Origin: Planctomycetota bacterium
GTDB taxonomy: Bacteria; Planctomycetota; Phycisphaerae; UBA1845
Direction: 5' to 3'
DNA: 8,636 nucleotides
NCBI GenBank assembly: GCA_022563055.1
Contig: JADFOB010000032.1
Span: forward strand, 1-8,636
Below, one piece after another: positions 1 to 7,130 of this stretch; position 1 is the first letter of the stretch, and each line of letters opens with the position of its first letter. The position numbers were made by a program, and so were the translations under genes. The notes under the pieces are model-generated. The model saw only the letters and a program-made list of their open reading frames with translations. It made no database searches and was not told where the DNA came from.

Positions 1-74
1 CCTGCGGTGGGGGATGAGTGCTACCGGCAGGAAGTATGGCGCCTTCACAGGGACTCCATCGCGTAGAATCAAGC

Positions 75-1568
75 ATGACAACGGAGCGTATTCGTCGCAA
101 CCTTCAGTTCGTCATCGCCGCGGGGCTCGTCGTGGTCGGCGGGGCTGCGTGCGCTTTTCTGATCAAGACGAAGCCGATGCCCGCACGCCACGACGCCTTC
201 GCGCGCGTCCTGGAAGTAGACGTTTCGCGTGTCACGCCTCGTTTCGAGCAGTTCCCGATCGTCGGTTTCGGTACGGTCCGTCCTCGAAATCAAGTCGAGA
301 TCGTTCCGCTGGTCAGCGGTAAACTCGTGCACTCCCACCCCGATCTGGCCCAGGGAAACATCATCCCCAAGGGCGAGCTGCTTTTCGAGATCGACCCGAC
401 CGTGTACGACGCGCGCGTGCGTCAGGTCGAGGCTGAGATCCGGCAGTTGGAAGCGGCGTTGGGTCGGTACGACCAGGAGCTTACGAACCTGGATGAGCGC
501 ATTGCCAACGGGCGCAAGGTGCTCGACATTGACGAGAAAGACTATCAGACCTCCAAGCAGTTGTATGAGGTTGAGCAGGTCGGCACGCAACGAGAGCTGG
601 ATCTGATCTACGTGAAGTTTCTTCGGCAGAAGGATGCCCTGGCGGAGCTGACGAACAGGCGGTCGATGGTCCCGCACCAGAAGCTCGACATCCAGGCGCA
701 ACTGGATGGCGCTCGCGCGCGTCTGAGCCACGCCCGCTACAATCTGGAGGGCACGAAGATTGTCTCGCCGTTCGACGCGCGGATCGAAGCCGTGCACGCA
801 CGCACCTCGCAGGTCGTGACAGCCCACCTGTCGATCGCAACCCTGACGGACATGAGTGCCTTCGAGTTGTCAGTAGGGCTCGATCCACGGGAACTGCGCT
901 GGCTTGATGAGGCGATCCGTCCGGGCGCCTTGGAAAAACGGGACGTCGCGTCCGGCCCACCGGTCAAGGTGCATTGGTCGCTTCACGGACAGGAATTCAC
1001 TTGGGAAGGGCACGTCACGCGGTTCGAGCGTGTGGACGAGCGGACTCGGACGGCCCAGATGGTTGTCGAGGTCCGCAACATCGACATGATAGCCAGGGTC
1101 GATTATGGGGGCGAGGAAGGGCCGGCGTTGTCGATCGGGATGTTCTGTCGAGCGGAGCTACCGGCGCAACCGCTGGAGGCGGCGTTGCTGGTGCCGCGAC
1201 ACGCACTGTACGAGAGCCGGTGGGTCTATGTGTTTGAGCCGGACGCCGGCGACCCCACCGCCGGGCGGCTCGGGCGGCGTCAGGTGTCGATGCTTCGAAC
1301 GGTGGGCGATGCCGTTTTGGTGGACTACCGCGGTCGCAGGGGCGCCGAAGTGTGCGAACTAAAACCGGATGAGCAACTGATTGTATCACGCCTGATCAAA
1401 CCGGTCCTCGGCATGCGGATCAAACTGCGAGACCGGCAACTCGCCGTTGCCAGCGTTGCCTCGCCGGCGACACCGGTTGGAGCGGGTTGCAGGGACTACC
1501 TCCCGGCGGTCGTCTTGACGCACCTGGGAGTGCCGGCGCGAATCCACCCGATGCGCGGGGGTGCCTAG
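75..1568 (+). CDS. RND efflux periplasmic adaptor (membrane fusion protein, HlyD/AcrA type)
   Basis: This is the periplasmic adaptor of a tripartite efflux pump, linking the inner-membrane RND permease to the outer-membrane channel. From ATG 75 it is 497 aa. A basic start (MTTERIRRN) is followed by a hydrophobic segment at about residues 10-30, a signal or membrane anchor. The first lipoyl half is at about 62-108, with a G-N-I-I-P-K-G-E-L-L turn. A long charged alpha-hairpin spans about 109-226, and the second lipoyl half (KIVSPFDARIEAV) about 228-255. Beta-barrel and membrane-proximal domains follow to about 445. The hairpin looks longer than AcrA's. The start is uncertain: in-frame GTG 18 has GGGGGA 4 nt upstream and follows a TGA at 15-17, and ATG 36 has AGGAAG almost touching it. 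I chose ATG 75 because it gives a normal N-terminus, although no clear Shine-Dalgarno precedes it. The last ~45 residues form an unassigned tail. It is the first gene of the operon visible here. Confidence 0.93.
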   Translation: MTTERIRRNLQFVIAAGLVVVGGAACAFLIKTKPMPARHDAFARVLEVDVSRVTPRFEQFPIVGFGTVRPRNQVEIVPLVSGKLVHSHPDLAQGNIIPKGELLFEIDPTVYDARVRQVEAEIRQLEAALGRYDQELTNLDERIANGRKVLDIDEKDYQTSKQLYEVEQVGTQRELDLIYVKFLRQKDALAELTNRRSMVPHQKLDIQAQLDGARARLSHARYNLEGTKIVSPFDARIEAVHARTSQVVTAHLSIATLTDMSAFELSVGLDPRELRWLDEAIRPGALEKRDVASGPPVKVHWSLHGQEFTWEGHVTRFERVDERTRTAQMVVEVRNIDMIARVDYGGEEGPALSIGMFCRAELPAQPLEAALLVPRHALYESRWVYVFEPDAGDPTAGRLGRRQVSMLRTVGDAVLVDYRGRRGAEVCELKPDEQLIVSRLIKPVLGMRIKLRDRQLAVASVASPATPVGAGCRDYLPAVVLTHLGVPARIHPMRGGA

Positions 1569-4500
1569 ATGAACCTGCTCCGCGGGCTCATCGCGGGGGG
1601 GGTTCGGAATCCCGTTCTTGTCAATCTGGCGATGGTCTGCATGTTGGTCGGTGGGTTCCTGTCGGCCAGGCACATGGTGCGCGAGGCTTTCCCCGAGTTT
1701 TCGCTGGACCATATTACGGTCGAGGTTGCCTATCCGGGTGCGAGTCCCGAGGACGTTGAACGAGGCGTCTGCATCCCCATCGACGAAGCGGTTCGCGGCC
1801 TGAGCGGGATCGCCAAAGTCACATCGTCGGCCAGCGAGAACTTCGGTACGCTGGCTTTGCTCCTGTCGCACGACGTCGATGATCCGCAAAGGGTCATGGA
1901 GGCCGTCAAGGAGCGGATCGGGCAGATCACCACTTTCCCATCGGAGACCGAGAAACCGATCATCAAGGAGATGGTGTTACGCGCCGAGGTCATCAGCGTC
2001 GCGATCTATGGTGACGTTCCCGAACGTACGCTCAAACGCTACGCCCAGGAAGTGAAGGACGATCTCCAGACGAATCCCGCCGTGTCTCAGGTTGTGCTGC
2101 TTGGCGTGCGCGATGACGAGATTACGATCGAGGTCTCCCCCGAAGCGTTACTGGCCTACAACCTGACGATGGCTCAGCTCCTGGACGTCATAGCGCGCAG
2201 CAGCCTCGACCTGCCCGCCGGCGTCATCCGAACCGCCCAAGAGGAAGTGACGCTGCGTGTCACCGGTCAGCGCTACGAGGCGGCGGACTACGAGGATCTT
2301 GTCGTCATCGAGAATCAGGACGCCGTGGTCCGGCTTGGTGAGATCGCAACCATTCGCGAGGGGTTCGAGGAACAGGTCCGGCGCGCCCGCTTCGACGGTC
2401 AACCGGCGGCCATTGTGGTGATCTACAAGACGCCCAAGGAGGACAGCGCCAAGATCGCGCGAGTGGTACGGGATTACGTCGCCGCTCGGCAGGCGTGGCT
2501 GCCTCAGAGGCTTCGAATGTCGATCTGGGGCGACACCTCCACCGTGATCGACTCGATGATCGCCATGCTCCTTCGCAACGGTGCGATGGGGATTACGCTC
2601 GTTTTCATCACCCTGGTGATGTTCCTCGAGCTTCGCCACGCGGTGTGGGTAGCCGTGGGTATTCCCGTGTCGTTCGCCGGCGCGCTGACCATCATGTACT
2701 TCTACGGAGAGACGATCAACATCATCAGCCTCTTCGCCCTGATTATGGTGTCGGGCATCATTGTCGACGACGCCATCGTGATTGCGGAGCACATTCACAC
2801 GCGTCGCCGCGCGGGCGATCCACCGGAGCTTGCGTCCATCGAGGGTGCCCACCGGATGGTGCTTCCCGTGCTGGGTTCGTCGGTCACGACGATCATCGCG
2901 TTCGTTCCGCTCCTCTATGTCGTGGGCGTCATGGGGCGGTTCATCCACGTGTTTCCCGTGGTCGTGATCGGAGCCATCGTCGCTTCGGCTTTCGAAGCGT
3001 TCTTGATTCTCCCAACCCACGTCTTCGATCGCGGCGTGCGCGGAGGTGAAGCGCAACCCAAGCGTCCCAACCGAGCACGGCAGTTCATGGAACGAGCGAT
3101 TGCGCACGTCATCACGCGGTGGTACCGGCCGGTCTATCACTTGGCGATGAAGAACCGAGCCGTCACGCTATCCATTTCGCTTGTTGCGTTGTTGATTGTG
3201 ACCGGACTGGTAGTCGGCGGACGCACGCCTCTTGTCTTGCTGACCAAGGATGACGCGAACATCATCCGCGCCAGGGTCCGCTTTCCCGATGGTGCGCCGG
3301 TGAGCGTGGCGGAGGCGACGATCGATCGTCTGGAAGCCGCGGCCCACATGCTCAACGATGACCCCGAAGTCGCCACTGCCTCTGACGGTCGTCTTGTCAG
3401 GCAGATTTACGCCATTGTGGGCGAATTCAGCGACATCATGCCCGTTCGAGGCAGCAATCTGTGCGAAGTCCGAATCGAGCTGATGCCCGCCGAGGTTCGG
3501 CGCGTGGATGTCGGGAGAATCATCCAGCGCTGGCGCCACCACGTCGGGGCGATTCACGACGCGACGGAGTTCACGATCGAGCGCCAGGCGCTGGGTCCAA
3601 CCAATCGACCCATCGAGATCCGCTTGTTTGGCAACGATGTCGACGACTTGGCGGAGGCATCCGAACGGATCCAGACCAGGCTGCGAGAGTTCGAGGGCGT
3701 CTGGGACGTACACGACGACCTGATCCCTGGAAAAAGAGAGCTTCGCGTCAAGCTCCGACCGTCGAGTCGGAGCTTGGGGGTGACGCTGGCGGACGTGGCC
3801 ACGCATCTGCGCCACGGTTTTTTCGGCGGCGAGGCGGCGAGGTTCCAGCGCGGGCGTTCTCAGGTCAAGGTGCGCATCCGCTACCCGGTCGAGGAGCGGC
3901 GCGCGATCAGCGACTTGGAGAACGAGTGGATCGTGACTTCGCAGGGCGCCCAGATCCCGTTCCATGAAGTCGCCACGTTCGAGTGGGTGCGCAGCTACGC
4001 CAGCATCTGGCGACAAGACGGCCAGCGACGCATTCGGGTCCGCGCCGACCTCGACGAGCGTTTGGCCAACGCCCGGCAGATCCTTGATGCGCTCGAGTCG
4101 GGGTTTCTGGCTGGCGTTGTCAGCGATTACAACGACATGACCTACGCTTTCGGCGGTGAACGAGAAGCCATGGACGAGTCTCTGGCAAGTCTGGTCGACG
4201 GATTTACGATCGCCGTCATCGCGATCTACGCGGTGTTGGCGTCCATACTCCGCTCCTACGTGCAGCCGCTCGTGATCGTGATGGCCCTGCCTTTCGGACT
4301 TGTCGGCGTTGTCGTGGGGCATCTGCTCCTGGGGTACGATCTTACGTTGATGAGCCTGTTCGGGGCTGTGGCGTTGTCGGGTGTGGTCGTTAATGATTCG
4401 CTCGTCTTGGTGGACGCGATCAATCGATCGCTACGAGAGGGGAATAGTGTCAAGGAGGCGGTCTTTCGCGCCGGCGAGGCGAGGTTTCGTGCGGTGGTCC

Positions 4501-4763
4501 TGACATCCATCACGACGGTAGCCGGTCTGCTGCCGCTGCTGCTCGAACGGAGCACCCACGCGCAGGCTGTCATCCCGATGGCGATATCCCTGGCGTTTGG
4601 CATTATGTTCGCCACGGTATTGACGCTCTTTGTGGTTCCCGCGAGCTTCCTCGTGGTCAACGATGTGCGCCGGATGGTGCATTGGCTACGCTATGGTGGG
4701 GACTATCCGGAACCGGAACTAGTCGAAGCCGCCGCCCACGACGAGCTGTTGAAAGTCGAGTGA
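1569..4763 (+). CDS. RND-family efflux transporter permease (AcrB/MdtC-like superfamily)
   Basis: This is the inner-membrane, proton-driven permease of the pump. At 1064 aa it matches the usual RND length and has the duplicated layout of TM1, periplasmic loop, TM2-6, then the same again. TM1 is near residues 15-35. The porter-domain motif GASPEDVERG follows, and TM2-TM6 span about 335-480. TM4 carries the acidic pair D400-D401 (SGIIVDDAIVIAE), equivalent to the AcrB proton-relay aspartates. The second half has TM7 near 530-550 and TM8-12 from about 875 to 1035. TM10 reads SGVVVNDSLVLVD, so N942-D943 stands where AcrB has Lys940-Asn. The R-F-R...L-T-S stretch of TM11 is kept. The start ATG directly abuts the adaptor's TAG stop, so translation is probably coupled. 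Substrate is unknown: the sequence fits the drug/hydrophobe exporter branch better than the heavy-metal CzcA branch, but that is inference. Confidence 0.96.
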   Translation: MNLLRGLIAGGVRNPVLVNLAMVCMLVGGFLSARHMVREAFPEFSLDHITVEVAYPGASPEDVERGVCIPIDEAVRGLSGIAKVTSSASENFGTLALLLSHDVDDPQRVMEAVKERIGQITTFPSETEKPIIKEMVLRAEVISVAIYGDVPERTLKRYAQEVKDDLQTNPAVSQVVLLGVRDDEITIEVSPEALLAYNLTMAQLLDVIARSSLDLPAGVIRTAQEEVTLRVTGQRYEAADYEDLVVIENQDAVVRLGEIATIREGFEEQVRRARFDGQPAAIVVIYKTPKEDSAKIARVVRDYVAARQAWLPQRLRMSIWGDTSTVIDSMIAMLLRNGAMGITLVFITLVMFLELRHAVWVAVGIPVSFAGALTIMYFYGETINIISLFALIMVSGIIVDDAIVIAEHIHTRRRAGDPPELASIEGAHRMVLPVLGSSVTTIIAFVPLLYVVGVMGRFIHVFPVVVIGAIVASAFEAFLILPTHVFDRGVRGGEAQPKRPNRARQFMERAIAHVITRWYRPVYHLAMKNRAVTLSISLVALLIVTGLVVGGRTPLVLLTKDDANIIRARVRFPDGAPVSVAEATIDRLEAAAHMLNDDPEVATASDGRLVRQIYAIVGEFSDIMPVRGSNLCEVRIELMPAEVRRVDVGRIIQRWRHHVGAIHDATEFTIERQALGPTNRPIEIRLFGNDVDDLAEASERIQTRLREFEGVWDVHDDLIPGKRELRVKLRPSSRSLGVTLADVATHLRHGFFGGEAARFQRGRSQVKVRIRYPVEERRAISDLENEWIVTSQGAQIPFHEVATFEWVRSYASIWRQDGQRRIRVRADLDERLANARQILDALESGFLAGVVSDYNDMTYAFGGEREAMDESLASLVDGFTIAVIAIYAVLASILRSYVQPLVIVMALPFGLVGVVVGHLLLGYDLTLMSLFGAVALSGVVVNDSLVLVDAINRSLREGNSVKEAVFRAGEARFRAVVLTSITTVAGLLPLLLERSTHAQAVIPMAISLAFGIMFATVLTLFVVPASFLVVNDVRRMVHWLRYGGDYPEPELVEAAAHDELLKVE

Positions 4764-4768
4764 GTAGC

Positions 4769-6427
4769 ATGGACACGGTGGCGAGGCGAGTTGACGGCGA
4801 TGGACGATGGGCGCCCAGGGTTTGCCTCTTGGGCGCAGTGGTTCGCATCGTGCTTTCGCTGGGCATCGTTCTTTGCGTTGGCTGCCGTCCGGCTTTGAAC
4901 AGCGTGCAACTGGTTCTGGACAGGCACACGCACGCGATCGCGAAACTTCCCGAGGAGCAGCGCCCGCGACTGATGGGCTACGGGCAACCCGTCGTCAGCG
5001 AGCAGGCGGAACTACTTCTTCCTACAGGCACCTTGAGCCTTGAAGCTGCGCGGGCTACGGCTGTACGCGCCAATCCGGACATCCATGCCACCTACGCACG
5101 GCTCGAGCGGGCCAGGGCGCGCATCGCCGAAGCCCGCGCGAGCTACTATCCGACGATCAGCTTGACACACACCTCGACGCGGACGTTCCAGACACCGGCG
5201 AGTCGGAACCGACTCAACACGCTGTTGCAGCCAACGCCGGCCATCCCGACCGATACCGATACACAGAGCTTCGCGGTCACGACCTTACTCAATGCGATTC
5301 GTCTTCCGCTGTTCGGCGGAATACCGGCCAAGGGCGATCGCAACTCGTTCAGCGAACACTCGACGGCCATGACGGCAACCTGGACGCTCTTCGACGGCTT
5401 CGTGCGTGAGGCGCGGCTCTTGGCTGCCAAGCATCTCTATCGTGCGTCCGAGGCGTCGTCAGTGGACGTGCAGCGGCTGATCGTGCACGCCGTCGATACC
5501 GCCTATTTTCAGACACAACTGGCCGAGGAACAGGTGCGGATTGCACGCGCGGATGAGGTCTTCAGCCAGGAGCAGTTCGAGGAGACGCAAAAGCTGCGGG
5601 CGGCTGGACGGGCGACGGTGGCGGATGTCAACAACTTTCGGGTTCGCGTGTTGGCTGCTCAGGCGGAGCTGACCGCCGCGTCGGGTCTGAAGGAGACGGG
5701 GCGCGTGCTCCTGGCGGAGTTGCTGGGGCTGTCCGGTTCGGCGCTGCCGGATGATCTGGCGCTCTCACCGCTGGCGGCGGAAACCGAGGAGGAGATGACG
5801 ACTCCCCATCCGGAACCATGGATCGAGCGAGCGACGAAGAACCGCCCCGACCTGCTCGAACTGGAGCATCTGGTCAAGAACGTACAGGAGCAACTGCGTG
5901 GAGCCAAGGGGCTTTACCTTCCAACCGTGACGCTCAGTGGTTCTTGGGGCTACGACCGCACGTCGAACCTGCAATACACACTGGAGGACCAGTCGTCAGC
6001 CGGTGCGTTGGACTTTCGATGGGATCTATTCACGGGTGGCGCACGTCGAGCCCGTGTCCGCATGGCGCAGAGCAGTCTGGCGGAGGCTGAGGCGATGTTG
6101 AAACGCCTGCGTCTGGCGGTGGGGTCGCAGGTTCGACAAGCGATTATCGACCTCAACGACGCACAACAGCAGATTCGGCTTCGAAGCGAAACGCTGGTGA
6201 CAGCCGGTGACAACCGCCGTGTGGTGCTGGCTGGATACGTCGCCGGCAAAGAGACGTTGAACCGGCTCAACGAGGCACAGCGCGATGTCATTGAAGCCGA
6301 CGCCAATCTCGCGCTGGCCCGCATCCGCTTGCGACAGGCATGGACCGATCTGCACGCAGCCGCGGCTGCCTATCGAATTCACACCGAAAAGGCGCAGACC
6401 GACGAAACGCCGGCGTCGCAAGAATGA
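4769..6427 (+). CDS. Outer-membrane efflux factor (TolC/OprM/NodT type), predicted lipoprotein
   Basis: This is the outer-membrane channel completing the pump, 552 aa from ATG 4769. Residues 18-39 form a hydrophobic leader ending VLCVGC, so C39 may be lipidated; the lipobox is weak because -3 is Cys rather than Leu. Two OEP repeats follow. The first runs from LSLEAARATAVRANP (about 90) through RIAEARASYYPTISL to TWTLFDGF (about 204-211) and its helices. The second runs from ERATKNRPDLLELE (about 353) through LYLPTVTLSGSWG to RWDLFTGGARRARV (about 417-430) and its helices, ending near 535. In the first repeat the stretch between the two beta segments (about 138-200) is unusually long, which lengthens the protein. 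The gene starts 5 nt after the permease stop. In-frame GTG 4760 overlaps that stop as GTGA and would add three residues, so coupled translation is possible. The in-frame ATG at 4682 would overlap the permease by 82 nt and is less likely. Confidence 0.94.
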   Translation: MDTVARRVDGDGRWAPRVCLLGAVVRIVLSLGIVLCVGCRPALNSVQLVLDRHTHAIAKLPEEQRPRLMGYGQPVVSEQAELLLPTGTLSLEAARATAVRANPDIHATYARLERARARIAEARASYYPTISLTHTSTRTFQTPASRNRLNTLLQPTPAIPTDTDTQSFAVTTLLNAIRLPLFGGIPAKGDRNSFSEHSTAMTATWTLFDGFVREARLLAAKHLYRASEASSVDVQRLIVHAVDTAYFQTQLAEEQVRIARADEVFSQEQFEETQKLRAAGRATVADVNNFRVRVLAAQAELTAASGLKETGRVLLAELLGLSGSALPDDLALSPLAAETEEEMTTPHPEPWIERATKNRPDLLELEHLVKNVQEQLRGAKGLYLPTVTLSGSWGYDRTSNLQYTLEDQSSAGALDFRWDLFTGGARRARVRMAQSSLAEAEAMLKRLRLAVGSQVRQAIIDLNDAQQQIRLRSETLVTAGDNRRVVLAGYVAGKETLNRLNEAQRDVIEADANLALARIRLRQAWTDLHAAAAAYRIHTEKAQTDETPASQE

Positions 6428-6435
6428 CGCCGATC

Positions 6436-6491
6436 CACACCCGAGGGCGGGTGTGCCACATGGTTCTGTAGCCCAGCCGCCCTCGGCTGGG
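6436..6491. repeat. Paired inverted-repeat hairpins, REP/BIME-like intergenic element
   Basis: Two perfect hairpins lie just after the efflux operon. Hairpin 1 (6436-6455) has arms CACACCCG and CGGGTGTG around the loop AGGG. Hairpin 2 (6472-6491) has arms CCCAGCCG and CGGCTGGG around the loop CCCT. Each has an 8-bp stem and a 4-nt loop. The loops are complementary, and the two hairpins share the core CCGAGGGCGG in opposite orientation, so they are inverted relatives 16 nt apart. This is the layout of REP/BIME elements. I recall similar words between genes in planctomycetes, but copy number cannot be tested here. The element could also slow or end transcription after the operon, but no T-tract follows, so it is not a classical intrinsic terminator. 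Confidence 0.75.
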
Positions 6492-6506
6492 GAGTGGATG
6501 AGCGCG

Positions 6507-6536
6507 TTGCGTATACCTGGCCGCGATGGGTATCAT
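6507..6536 (+). promoter_or_regulatory. Possible sigma70-type promoter for the nucleotidyltransferase-like gene
   Basis: A -35-like TTGCGT (6507-6512, 3 of 6 consensus) and a -10-like TATCAT (6531-6536, 5 of 6) are separated by 18 nt. Transcription would begin near 6543, leaving a leader of about 33 nt before the start at 6576. The site lies after the hairpin pair and before a strong Shine-Dalgarno, which is the right place for an independent promoter. The -35 match is weak and planctomycete promoters are poorly defined, so this is tentative. Confidence 0.35.
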
Positions 6537-6563
6537 TCCGGCATGGTCATCAAGTCTTCATTT

Positions 6564-6568
6564 AGGAG
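6564..6568 (+). promoter_or_regulatory. Shine-Dalgarno AGGAG that fixes the start at 6576
   Basis: AGGAG sits 7 nt before ATG 6576, in an AT-richer stretch (TTTAGGAGATACGTC). It is the clearest ribosome binding site on the + strand here. It favours 6576 over the in-frame ATG at 6543 and over the long upstream extension of the frame into the TolC-like gene. Confidence 0.75.
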
Positions 6569-6575
6569 ATACGTC

Positions 6576-7130
6576 ATGGCCGTCGACCGTGTCGAACGCC
6601 TCCTGCGCAAGCTTTCCGATGCGTTGAACGCGGCCGGGGTCGAGTATGCAATCATCGGCGGTAACGCTGTGGCTGCCTGGGTGGCGACTGTCGACGAAAG
6701 TGCCGTCCGTTCGACGAAAGATGTTGACGTGTTGATTCGCCGCGGGGACCTCGCCCGCGTGACCGAGGCGCTGCGAACAGCCGATCTGGTGCCCGTCGAA
6801 GTGATCGGAGTCTTTATGTTCGTTGACCGACGGCGACCCAATCCCAAAACGGGCGTGCACGTTGTCTTTGCCGGTGAACGCGTCCGGCCCGAGCACAATC
6901 ATAACGCCCCCGATCCGTCCGATTCCGTAGAGATGGAGGGTGGTTTCAAGCTGGTGGACTTGCGCCGGCTGGTGCGCATGAAGCTCCAGGCTCATCGCTT
7001 CATCGACCGCGCCCACATCCAAGACTTGCTCGCCGTTGGATTAATCGACGACACCGTCCGCGATTCGCTACCCCCCGACCTCCGCGAGCGACTCACGGCG
7101 ATCGAGCAATCGTCGGACACGATGAATTAG
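6576..7130 (+). CDS. Small Pol-beta-superfamily nucleotidyltransferase-like protein
   Basis: A 184-aa protein with the signature of the Pol-beta/MNT nucleotidyltransferase fold. After an N-terminal helix (residues 4-20), the segment VEYAIIGGNAVAAW carries the GG motif at 28-29. RSTKDVDVLI carries D49 and D51, the paired metal-binding aspartates. The third acidic position of the fold is not obvious: the expected strand reads TGVHVVFAGERV with H95, so activity may be altered. A C-terminal helical part (about 125-184; KLVDLRRLVRMKLQ, then AHIQDLLAVGLID) resembles that of AbiEii/DUF6036-like proteins. Relatives include toxin-type and housekeeping enzymes. No antitoxin-like partner is adjacent, so I do not call it a toxin. 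It is a stand-alone gene with its own ribosome binding site and probably its own promoter. Its stop overlaps that of the convergent gene. Target and reaction are unknown. Confidence 0.85.
   Translation: MAVDRVERLLRKLSDALNAAGVEYAIIGGNAVAAWVATVDESAVRSTKDVDVLIRRGDLARVTEALRTADLVPVEVIGVFMFVDRRRPNPKTGVHVVFAGERVRPEHNHNAPDPSDSVEMEGGFKLVDLRRLVRMKLQAHRFIDRAHIQDLLAVGLIDDTVRDSLPPDLRERLTAIEQSSDTMN

Noticed and set aside
69..827. Open frame on the - strand opposite the adaptor (252 codons)
   Set aside because: A shadow of the adaptor gene; the + strand product has a full set of adaptor domains.
2148..3140. Open frame on the - strand (330 codons) opposite the permease
   Set aside because: Same reason: an antisense shadow with biased His/Asp/Arg composition and no recognisable motif.
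3168..4322. Long open frame on the - strand opposite the permease (384 codons)
   Set aside because: It lies wholly inside a clear RND permease gene, is rich in His, Asp and Arg without any domain pattern, and is the usual mirror frame of GC-rich coding DNA.
6436..6491. Intrinsic terminator for the efflux operon
   Set aside because: The stems are strong, but no run of T follows either hairpin; the inverted pair fits a repeat element better, although it may still affect transcription.
6285..6575. Upstream in-frame extension of the nucleotidyltransferase-like gene
   Set aside because: It would overlap the TolC-like gene and run through the hairpin pair; the strong AGGAG before ATG 6576 and the motif positions support the short form.
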